A stretch of 64,000 nt of DNA. Source: Phoronis australis (Eukaryota; Phoronida; Phoronidae). This document shows positions 24,928 to 35,500 of this stretch, in pieces. The stretch is taken from NCBI GenBank assembly GCA_002633005.1, contig NMRA01000601.1:164080-228079 (forward strand), written 5' to 3'. The translations under genes and the position numbers were made by a program. Every line of letters begins with the position of its first letter. Position 1 is the stretch's first letter. The notes under the pieces are model-generated. The model was not told where the DNA came from and searched no databases. It was given only the letters and a program-made list of their open reading frames with translations.

Positions 24928-25200
24928 AAGTATTGAAAATTTAAAGAATACAAGTATGCAAAACAAAATGGACTTGAGATTTGTCTCTGACTAACCATTT
25001 TCGGCAATAAAAGTTTCATATACGGTAATAGAGAAGGCAAGTTTAGTGCCGAAACCTTTTTAACCACTGCACATAGATTTACAAAACCTCTGCACTCTAC
25101 GCAAATGTTTCGACGTTATTAGTATCCCAAATTCTCTTCTTAAAAGGTCACAGGAGGAATAGAACGCAAGGAAAACAAACGAACGCAACGGTAACGTAAA

Positions 25201-25330
25201 ATTAATTTAGGCAGTTAGCAATTAATTTGAGAGGTTGAAAATTAAGTTATGCATTATTTACGCCGTTGATGATTAATTGATTCTGTTAAAATTAATTTAA
25301 ACCGTTCATCATTTGATCTACGTGCGTAAT
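25201..25330. repeat. 20 bp periodic AT-rich repeat
   Basis: Units begin ATTAATTT-like at 25201, 25221, 25241, 25272, 25291 and 25311, most with GTT or CGTT at unit position 13-16. One 11 bp phase slip lies between the third and fourth. The consensus contains ATTAAT, a homeodomain-like core. Confidence 0.7.
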
Positions 25331-26072
25331 CACTTACGTGGGTAAATAATTATCCTTTTGGTTAAAGTGCAGTTGTGTCAGACAAGTTACGGATCTTGAC
25401 TTCGTAAATAGGGAAACGAAAGACGACCCAATGACGACAATAAGAAAAGTGGATAGTTTTTGTTTAAGCGTAATTACGTCTTCCTGAGTTTTTCCTCGTG
25501 TTATCCGCTTGGATGAAGTTGTATGAGAACAGCAGATTCGTTTTAGTCCTCAATGTTTCTGTATCAATTGAATGCCCAGTTGCATGAACATGGCTTTCTC
25601 GGATGTCTCCCGTTATGTCTGTTACGAATAGTCTGCCATTCTTGTACAAGAAAGAGAACTACTTTTGCGACGCCGTCTCTAGACGGCTATTGACGTCACT
25701 TTCTCGCCTGGAGTTTTTGAACCTTTAGTCCAGCTCAGAAGTGGAGACCAGAGTAACATCTTGCAAAGTTGGAGTGAATATTAATATTTATTTAATTCAT
25801 GCAAAACGCCGATTGGTGACGATGCTCTTATTTATCTGGGAATCAGTCTACGGTGATGACTAGGTCGAGTTCGCTAACGCAGAATCGAATATTCACAACT
25901 TAGTCAGCGGTAACCGTCCATCCTGGCGGCACTAAATCCGACTCGACGAACTGGAGAGTATTTTAACGGAAGCGTATTCAATACGACTAAAAACCCGACT
26001 CCCCGGCCGTCACTAAAACCAGTTTTTGATCTAGGCTTCTTGTCGTCTCAAATTGTTCTTTTGCCAAATTAG

Positions 26073-26238
26073 GCGTGTCCTAACAAGCATGGAAAGAACT
26101 GATCACTCGCTATTGATTGAGATCAAACTCCACACTGAAGTTGGATTGTCACGACGATGCACGTCATCCGGCGGGAATGATCTGGTAAAACAGCGAATTG
26201 GAATTACTCTGCAAGATCAAAACTTGCTTTTCACATGG
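26073..26238 (+). CDS. Candidate exon, unknown gene
   Basis: Acceptor TTTTGCCAAATTAG, donor ACATGG/GTAAGA. 166 nt, one leading base then 55 open codons including VLTSMERTDHSLLIEIKL and KQRIGITLQDQNLLFTW. Strong splice sites and a charged/hydrophobic alternation argue for real coding. It ends phase 0, matching exon 29349. Confidence 0.55.
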
Positions 26239-29200
26239 GTAAGAAACAAGTTGAAATCAATTTCATAGCAGCAAGAGGTCTTAATTAAAATTTAGTTTCT
26301 TTTACGGAACGTGCCGTTCTTCACATTTAAATACATTTATTGTCAATAAGTAGTATTACGATGTAAATAACACTGATCGCATACGTACACGCACACACTT
26401 ACTCAATTGTCGCTTAATTTTCAATAATATGAGCAAATTTTAACCATCTTTTTCTAATCAAACTGTCTATTTTTCGAAAAATATATTTCTTTGTGAGATA
26501 ATACTGACTCAAAATATTCACAAAAGCATTAATAGATGATAAAGCGCCCCAAATCTTTGACAGTACAATGATGTTTTGCTAGAACCAAAAAAGAACGTTA
26601 GTGTTCATTAATGTTTCATCGCTATCACTGAAGCAAAATTCGAAAATATCTTCCCAGAAAGTTCTGATGTAGTTACACTGTAGTAGTCTGTACAAACAAG
26701 TGCATCAAACTTTCTGGGACCTGATTACAAAATGTACAAGCAGAAGACTCTGAGACGCCTGTTTCATAAGACATGAATTTGTACATAATATTCTGTGAAC
26801 TAGTCGCTACTGGAACCATCTCAACTTAACATCTAGAAAATATTTAAAAAATTAAGTACACTGTTTTCCAACACATAGTTAATTCATTACTCATCTCAGA
26901 AATCCATTATTCTGCGAGCTCGGGTTTATCCTCATATTACGAATAAATATATCATACATTGATCTACACTATTTTCATCTTTTTTTATGTGGTTAACATG
27001 TTGGGAACTACAAAAGTGTAACTCGGCTACAGATTCACGTTTCTTCTCGGCTACTTGTAGCGTTGTTGCATTTCAGGGCAGCAACTCCTGGAGAATCTGC
27101 TGTCGTTTCTGCTAACCCTCAAACAATATAGAATCGTAAATACAAAATGAATGAATGGGAATAATTTTGAATCTAGTATTGGCACGTGACGAGTATAGGT
27201 AAGAGAGGTATGTCAATTTTCCGATTTTTTTCACCTTTTTCTGAGCCTTACTTCCTCTTCGATGGAAGTGAAAGGCAAAAAAAGATTTATGTGGTCATGT
27301 GTATCATAGCTATTGAGGAAAAATGACGTCATTGTATTCATACAATATTTGACAAGGTGGAAAAAAGTTTTCACATCTATTGGCGTGTGCACTGCCAGGC
27401 AAAATCAAATTGGAAAACATGTAAGAGGCCAGGGGCGCAGAAATTCAGAGATGGGTATTCCAAGAAATTTGGTAGCATTCAGTGCCGTGATTTTATCTGA
27501 GAGTTTTCAGTTTTTAAGGTACTAATTGCTCCTTGTCTATAAAAAGGCTTTAATGCTTACGATTTGAATACTTTTGAAAGAGTTGCCGGACAGGGACTAA
27601 TTGAGACCGTCTATAATGAAATATAACCAAACTCCTAGCAACAGAGACCCCCGAAAGAGATGTTTTCACCCTGGTAGACGAATTAAATCAGTTGCTGCCG
27701 CTAATCGTGAATTTATTTGTTGTTCTATTTTTTAAGTGCATTACTAAAATCATTGAACGGGAGCTACTGCTACATTCAGCCGCTCAAGGTAGTATGTTTC
27801 CAATAAAGTGTATTTTTTAAAGAAAACTGATACATATTGTGCATCCAATACGGGCTTCAACATTTTCATAATTCCAAACTGATAGTAAACACTTTCTTTC
27901 AGGATCTTTTCAGAATCATGAGCCCCCACCTTTCCCGATATTTTTAACTAAAATGATATATACACTCCAGTGATTGGCTATTACATGTAAATACACTCCA
28001 GTGATTGGCTATTACATGTAAATACACTCCAGTGATTGGCTATTAAATACTTCGTATGAGGCAGGCTTTTAAAAATAAAATAATCGTACAATATCAATGT
28101 TATGTTTGCCTTTGTCGCCTATGTGAGCTAATCTTTGCCTGGACTTTTGGAAAAACCATTTGCATTCGTATGCTAATTTGCTGCGAGTTTACATGAAGGG
28201 CTGTGTAAATTTCCACGTATACAATTGTAGATTTGTACTACTCATTATTGCATCGGTAGTAATTTTTGATTTATGCAAGTTTGTTCCCATGGACCTAAAA
28301 AGTCGCGGGCTCAAATTCGCAACGGTTTACAAACAGTTGCATGTAGGCAAAGTGAGTCAAAGCCATGTTTTTTGCGAGCGTTCGTTTTGATTTTTGTGAG
28401 AGGGAGGCTGACTTCGTACCTCTTGCATGTATCTGTGTATCAGCCCCACCTTTTGGAGAAAAAGATGACGCTCCAAACGTTGTATTGAAAGTTTCATATC
28501 CCCACGAGGTGTCTCTGTCTTTTGGGAATAAACTTGAGAACTTGAACTTGAAGCACACTCTTGGAACAATTCGAAAGATAGATAAAAGAGGGTTGTAGAC
28601 ATTATCAGGTTCAGAGATTATTTAAACTGTGATAATAGTTCACGTTATTACACAACTACATCGCCACGTATTTGGCTGATGCGTGAAGCGGTTTTATGCT
28701 TTGGAGCTGGGTTCTGTTTCATAAAAAGTGACGTAAGATTTACTTGAGAAATTTGGTCTTAAGGCCCACATAACTATTTCTGAAATCTACACGTAGTTAA
28801 AGTTCACGTGAGCAAAATGCACAGTGACTGAGATAATTTGTATGAACTATTTCTATACTATGATGCATTCATTATTCAAACTTTTTTCAGCAATTGGTGA
28901 AGTGGGAACATTAATTAATTTAAATCTTCAATCGCTTTCATGGAAAAGACGCCCGGCCGGCTTTATGGTATATGTTGTTGCATGGAAATGTTCCAGTTTT
29001 GACGGCTCGCAGTGGACCTTACCAATTGCAATTTACAATGTGACAGCGTCATCCTGGATATCACTCAGATTTAAACGCCATCAAATTCCAAAGAAACTCA
29101 AAAATATACATTAAGTAGGATCACATCCGGAGATCATGATGTCCATTCAACACCGTGTTTTCGGTTCCCCACAAATCTCTGTCCAAGGCAACCAAGTGTC

Positions 29201-30084
29201 ATATTAGCTGAAGTCGAGGCGATCCCATCACTGCTCATCCCTCTTAACATCACTTTTCCTCACTAACTTTCCAAGCATTTCGACATTAGAGTAAAAAATG
29301 TACGTTAGTACAGCACGTTACCATAAGCTCGTGCTTCAGACATTGCAGGGAGTCGAAGAAATGGGTCAGTGGCGTCACTCTCAGCTGGATGAGCTGGTAG
29401 GCCTATTTGGCACAGCGCACGGGGCGTTCCTGCTGGCGGTTCCATGTGGTTCCACCAATATAAAGTAAGCATCCCTCAGGTTCGCCCTTATTCATAATTC
29501 TGCATGCAGGGGGTTAAAGCTTGTAGAGTAAGGATTGCTTACCAGATGATTCAAATTCGCATTGACAATAAATCATTTCCAGAATTATCAAAGGATTTTG
29601 CAATGAAAAGATGAGGACGAGAAACGTCAAAACGGCATTAACTTGGATTCAATACATTGATTCGAGCAAGGACTTTTCAAATTGTCAAAAAAAATGTGCA
29701 TGCCTGGATAGTAACCAGTCGTTAAGGACCTATGTCGACAGAACTTTGAAGGATGAGACACGATGCAGCAGGTGTCAAGTTTTGTATCAACGAGAGAGAA
29801 GTGCAAGCTACTTTAACTTCGAATATAAACCGTGTGTTGTTGAGATCAGGGCCAGCGGCGCTCAAACGTTACCAAGCCCCTCAAATTACTCGAGAATTAA
29901 AAAAATACTCAGACTTAGTAATTTCTCATGTTTTGGAGACCACGACCTGAATAATTGCTCCGAGACATTGTGCTTACGGTTACGGCGAGAACTCTCCGCA
30001 TATGGCACGAAAACAGTGAAAGCGACTATAAACACGCTTTTCGTCACAAAATCAACTGTTGAGTTAGACAACTCGCCGTTATGA
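26089..30084 (+). CDS. Candidate three-exon unknown gene, 255 residues
   Basis: Exons 26073-26238 (coding from ATG 26089), 29349-29464 and 29583-30084 join with phases 0 and 2 into 768 nt, 255 residues plus TGA. The N-terminus starts MERTDHSLLIEIKLHTEVGL; the middle has a hydrophobic AFLLAVPCGS; the C-terminal exon has a cysteine cluster (CQKKCACL, then CSRC) and is very basic at its end. No family is recognised. The first exon is open upstream of the ATG with a good acceptor, so the true N-terminus may come from earlier exons such as 23204-23328. A donor inside the last exon at 29709 (GATA/GTAACC, phase 1) would instead join the exon at 31135 in frame. Confidence 0.4.
27961..28047. repeat. 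31 bp minisatellite, 2.8 copies
   Basis: Identical units TACACTCCAGTGATTGGCTA plus TTACATGTAAA at 27961, 27992 and 28023. Each unit carries an inverted CCAAT box (ATTGG). Confidence 0.95.
28209..28346 (+). CDS. Low-confidence exon with a possible membrane helix
   Basis: Open frame bounded near 28229 by AATTGTAG and at 28346 by GGCAAA/GTGAGT. It reads a hydrophobic FVLLIIASVVIFDLCKFV then MDLKSRGLKFATVYKQL. The donor is good and the acceptor weak. ATG at 28292 could also be a start. It ends phase 0, so it could feed exon 29349. Confidence 0.25.
28365..28598 (+). repeat. Possible LINE 3' end
   Basis: A 77-codon open frame ends close to AATAAACTTGAGAACTTGAA followed by TTGAAC-like words, the kind of tail seen on CR1/L2-type LINEs. 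The open frame may be residual LINE coding or chance. Confidence 0.3.
28709..28830 (+). mobile_element. MITE, GGGATCTGTTT family, left arm only
   Basis: GGGTTCTGTTTCATAAAAAG then GTGACGTAAG and AAATTTGGTCTTAAG, the order seen in copy 1. The right arm was not found. Confidence 0.4.
29349..29464 (+). CDS. Candidate exon, unknown gene
   Basis: Acceptor CTTCAGACATTGCAG, donor ATAAA/GTAAGC. 116 nt, phase 0 to 2, reading GVEEMGQWRHSQLDELVG then a hydrophobic AFLLAVPCGS. The other two frames are closed. Its donor joins exon 29583 to make lysine. Confidence 0.55.
29583..30084 (+). CDS. Candidate terminal exon, unknown gene, 166 residues
   Basis: The acceptor AAATCATTTCCAG is followed by 166 open codons to TGA. 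The first 40 residues (IIKGFCNEKM onward, with WIQYIDSSKDF) look most coding-like. The later part is serine- and arginine-rich and may be read-through into an intron if the donor at 29709 is used. An overlapping open frame (29753-29950) is treated as a shadow. Confidence 0.4.
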
Positions 30085-31134
30085 AGTTGGTTCCAAATTC
30101 GTCCCCGGTACTTGAGTCGGCATGGCGAGTAAATTTATTCACTGAGCTTGGTCTCGAGTAATAATGCCGAACTTTCACCAGTTCTTTGCAAAACCAAGAA
30201 ATCACATCTCATCTGAGCGAGGAACAAGTTGACAATAGTTTATAACGGTGAGTGGTCCAATTCAGAAGTTAAGATTCAAAACATATGTAGTGCATTGTAT
30301 CATTTGCGAATCATTTACATCAACAGGCAACGATGGTTTATTGCCCCTTGAATTCTACCCACTGATTTATGAATTTTATACTATAATTCAACACTCCAAC
30401 CTCATCGAACAAACACTTCAGCATCCGGCGTTATGTTAATTTACAGAGGTCCTATAGGTTGAACATGGTCGCGAAATACTTGACTTTCATCCACGTGATT
30501 TTGCGTGGCATTGCGTGGTCTCGCTTTTCTTTTACGTAACTTGGTCTGTGGAGCACTGTCCTGCGTACAACTGTCCAAGAGGAAAAGATATATTAGGTAT
30601 TCGACGAAGACGCATTCCAAGATTTTTTTAACACTCAAACCCAGTCATGAATATTGTTATGATTCACAACATTCGGCTTCTTTGTACTGGTTTGTATACT
30701 TAGACATTTTCCTTAACACCCCAATTCTAACTTCCTTGCAATGCATCATGTTTCGATTGGCAGCCCGGAAGGTGGGAGAGGGCATGTGATGCCACCGATT
30801 TCTCCCCTCTCGGTTACCACAAATTTTACCCCTCACGATAGGTTCATATTTCATTGTGTGTAGTTCCCTCGTGTTATTTTTTCCATGGCCTATGCTGCGC
30901 TGCCTGATTTTTTCTTGTTTTGCCCTAATTTCCACATATTTGCCTGACCTGGAGGCAGGACAACTGCCCTCATGCCACCTTGCGAAATACATCGATGCCT
31001 AAAAGCGCATTTAAGTCATGTGCAAACGTTTGCCAACACTGACGTCACAAAAAGTTACAGGATGGTTGTATTTTGTTCGTGAAGGCGGGAGTAAGTTATT
31101 TCACGCTACGATACATTAGTTGTTCCATTTTCAG

Positions 31135-31553
31135 CATCATATTCGCCATCAGAACCGGATCGAGTACAAGCATTGTGTGAAAGTGCACCCATGTGTGTAA
31201 TGTACAAAGCTGTCTTTGTAAATACAATATGCAACCCATACAACCCCATTGTCCTGATGTTCTGCGGTCCGACCAAGTCTAAATTCGTTCGGCTCGTAGA
31301 ATCACCTATTGATCTATATTTAACGAAGTTTCTGTTGTTCCATACTCCCCACCTCGTCGTGGTCCGAGTGATTCCTCTCATGCGGACGCTCTTCGCCCCT
31401 TCATTCTATGGGGGTGACTTTTGGTCTCAGGCAATATGCAGTTTTTCAGTGGCGGTCCAAAAAACTACATATAGACCGAGAGGGAAAGTCCGTCACTGTT
31501 TTATGAAATGGCTGACGACTTGTATCGATGAACCGAAAACAATTTTAAAGTAA
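31135..31553 (+). CDS. Candidate terminal exon, unknown gene, 138 residues
   Basis: A strong acceptor, GTTGTTCCATTTTCAG, then two bases and 138 open codons to TAA. It begins SYSPSEPDRVQALCESAP, then a cysteine-containing hydrophobic stretch and LLFHTPHLVVVRVIPL, possibly a membrane helix. AAA/GTAAGA at the very end (31549) could serve as a donor instead of the stop. It needs a phase 1 donor upstream; one candidate is 29709. No family recognised. Confidence 0.45.
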
Positions 31554-32307
31554 GAAATGTTATATTCCTGAAATAAATTTCTTAAAATCATACCAAGATA
31601 ATGATTGATACAGCAAATATTTCAACATTGCAAGAACAGAATAATGAATCAATTAATAAAGTAAATATAAACACAATAAATACCAGAATAAATGGTTTCT
31701 GTGGCGCTAGAAATCAAGGGCTGAAATAAATGAGCCTAAATTGAACTACCGCGATGAAGTAAACGCCTGCTCGTAACGCAGTGATGAAACTGTAGCTTGC
31801 GAGCATAAGGATTACGTCATCGAGTTACGATGATATCTTCAGTACTTCAAAAATTGTTTGAAAAGTATTGAGGTGTCGTTATCACACCCTTGGTCTATGT
31901 GAATAATTATTGAATACAAAACATTGATAGCTGGTGAGTTTAAACTAAAATTTCATAATTTATCCAAATAATGAAATTACCCTTCATCTACTAATTTAGG
32001 TTTTGACCCCAAGTACAGAACCTAGGTTGTTGTACACTGTTGCGATCAATCTTTAACGATAAACATTGTCATCTTTGTGTACATAGACGATAGTTGGTCT
32101 TAGATCACTTCAGTAGTTACAGTGCTAAAGGTGAAAGGACATGCAACTTAAATTGCGTGTTCAAAATTTGAACGGTTGCTGCGAAGCTCGTTTATACTTG
32201 ACTTCGCAAATTCTTTGTATGAAACTATTCCTTCAATAATCGAATGGAAACTGTTGATATCGCTTATGGCACGTGACACGAACGTTATCAGCAAACACAA
32301 AAACAAG

Positions 32308-32523
32308 ATGGAGTACGACGAATTCATCAGCAAATATGTGGGGGAATCGAACCGTTACCAGGTGGAAATTTTCATTCTTATTGCGCTTGTACCTTTCCTT
32401 TTGCCGATGACGAATGTGATTCAGGTTTTTGTAGCCGCCATACCGGACCACTGGTGCACAGCGCCACCTGTGTTGCTGAACTTCTCTGTTCAAACGGCAA
32501 AGGCGTTATCGATACCTTTCAAA
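32308..32523 (+). CDS. SLC22: SLC22 exon 1 (residues 1-72)
   Basis: Encodes the cytoplasmic start, transmembrane helix 1 (about residues 19-44) and the beginning of the large extracellular loop, with the family pattern PDHWC at 46-50. It ends at AAA before the donor GTACGT (phase 0). The reading frame stays open upstream to about 32176, so a longer N-terminus from ATG 32266 is possible. No TATA box or initiator stands out upstream, and a 5' untranslated exon may lie further away. Confidence 0.9.
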
Positions 32524-35500
32524 GTACGTAGCTTATATATATGAATTAGTTACTCACTGTTACGATTGTGGTGTTATAATCCAGGTTGATCAACTCCACT
32601 TAACTGAGCATTGCCTGATTTGTTAATTTTAAAGGGGTTCGTCGCTTTTTAGCCGACTGACCGAAGAGCTTGGGGTTTAAACGCAATACCACAATTAACC
32701 AGTCCTGAGCAATCAACTAAAGTGACAGGTAAAGTCTACACGCACCATTTTCGATTTCACAATTTTCGGGTTCAGTTGGCAGCCCCAATGACTTGAACTC
32801 CGATGTGTTTTCTTTAATCGCTACCGGGTTCGATGACCTTGTTCCTAACAGATATTAAACCCTATTACGGCAAGGAATACCACCATGAGACCGATTTTGT
32901 GGGATCAAGTGGCTTAATTCAATTTCGTTTTATTCTATCTGATGGAATTCAGTGTCAGTGTCAGTGTCTGCACTACTCACGTCAACGGCAAAAATAAAAA
33001 CATTTTACCAACCTCATAACTTTGTGTAATGCCTTGCCCTGTGATTCCACCTAATTATCTTAAATTTGGGTGCATGTTGGTTCCCACGTGTGTACATGTA
33101 CGTGGTTATGTCTGTGGATGTGTTTGTGTGAATATTTTGTGATTATATCTTTCCACTAACGAAACTCGTCCTGTGTTCTCAACTGGTGAATGTAAAGCAA
33201 AGGGCATCTTCAGTGTTGAAAATATTTGGAGTTGTGTTGAAAGATCATTCTTTGGGCTTAAGGAACTTGCACGCTAATCTCTTATCTATGTGATTGCTTG
33301 GACAAATTAGCTGGAAACACAACATATAGCGACGATGTCATGCGCGCACCCAGCCTAAACTATAGCGGGGTGGCTCGAATTTTTCAGAATGTGGACCTTT
33401 TACTGAAAAAAGTGAGGACAAAAAATCGGGGTACTGCGTTCAGACATATGAATTGTGCATTCACGCCGAATTCCTATGGATTTTGTCTCATTTTCTCGGT
33501 CTTTTTTGTCTCTCTAAGGTAGTTCTTTTTTACCACTTCGCCGAACGAGCCCCCCTAGCTCCTTGGGTGCGCGCATGGATGTGAATATGAAGTACGTTGA
33601 CAATTGCCAAATGTTTTCAACAACGAATTTTGTGGCGAAAATGATCCGCCGCAAGCCACTCAACTCTGTCCAGTAAGCATCGTGGCGTGGTGTTGGGGCA
33701 TAACACTGCATGATGCGGGCTATATGAGACCCCCAGGTACGTCAGTAGTGCAAAGGTCACCTACTTGCATTTACAAGTTGTCAATGAATACCATTGCACT
33801 TTGTTTAGCGTAGATGAATGTTCAAATAGCGTCGTTTAGTTCCTGCTATACATTAGCATGCAAATGAGCTTGCAAATACATCTTTAAGTTTCGACTTTAA
33901 AATTCGTTTTATGGACTTTTTAACTAAGATGAAGCGAAAAGAGTGTCGTTAAAGACTAAATAGAATGTAAATGTTTACCCGTATGAAATATCCTCGATTC
34001 AAAAGCCTGCCTCACATTTGCACTTTCATTATTTTCGAAATACAATAAATATTATGCAATTAATTATACACGTGGAGGTTTTGGAACTTCACATACGGAC
34101 AAAAAATAAACAAAATTTTGTGTAGAAACTTCGTGTACTCCAACTATTTCAGAATGGCAAATACGAACAATGCGAGATGTACAACCTGTCAAATTTTACT
34201 TCATTGTTTACTATCGCGAACGACTGGAATCTGACGCTGGAAGGGCTGGGCATCAACACATCAGAACTGTCAACCGTTGCATGCACTTCTTGGACTTTCG
34301 ACACAACTGATTACCCGGAAACCATTGTCACTAAGGTAACTGTGTCACACACTCACACTGCTACAAGAGGTAGCACTGTTACATGTCGTTTAACATGTCT
34401 CCTCATTGGTTAAAGTAATGAGACCGACGTCATAACATTATTAAGTCATTCCCATTGATTGAAATCTTGGAAACCCTTTTCAGTTTACTGTTTCCAAATA
34501 CGGCGACCATTTTGGACTCGAGTATGTGTAATTTATTAAAACGAGCAGTGACTGAAGTAAACAAAATCAAGGAAACACCGATGCAGTGGCTTAAGCCCAA
34601 ACACGCACTCAGTGCATAAAGGCGTGTGCACGTGGTGGCGATGTCATCGGTATACATGTGCTTCCGACCTAGGCATACCCACACACGGAATTCTGTGTGT
34701 TGGTCATCATGTTTCCACAGGGCCAGTAGTACGTGACGCTGTGTCAGAGGGTAACTGTGTCATTGCTTTTAACTATCGAATTTCTACCCAAAATATGTCC
34801 AGTTAGATACATCCTTGTACAGGGTTGCATTGCTTAGACCAAGGCAAGCGCAAGAAAAGTTAGTGTGATCACTTGATTCGCTTTTAACGCATGGCGATAT
34901 TTCTTGCGCGTGGTCTTGCGTTTAGGCTAGCTTTCTTGCGTCTACAGAACGCAGCCCAGGGATCTGTTTTCTGAAAAGTGACTTTTAAGTACCGGCATTT
35001 AGTCTTTTGCTCCACACTACTATTTCTGAAAAATAGTCAAATCTCACTTGAGGAAAATATAAAATCTCTGAGAATATACGTGTGCACATAAGTACTAGTG
35101 TCTGAGATAGTGATAAACTGTTTCTCAGAGTGTGATGCCCTGTCATTATTCATCAGTCGTGAAGTGTGAACGTAAGACCAAATTTCTGTTTAAGTCTTAA
35201 GTCACTTTCATGAAACAGATCCCAACAATAACAAAACTGTAAGCCTACTGAAGTTCATTTTTACTTCAATATTTCACTCTCACTGTAACATACAACATCG
35301 GTACAACTGTTTGATAGATGTGATTTTATGATATCAGAATAATTATTCAAACAAAAATTCTACCTATTTTGTTCGCGCATTCTTCCTTTAGACATAAGTG
35401 GCAGTTCGGTGGAACAAGTGTCATTTTATTACGGAAAAACATGAGTGCACTGCAGTGGCGGATCCACGTTTTCAGTAAGGGGGGTTTAGGATTCCCGCAT

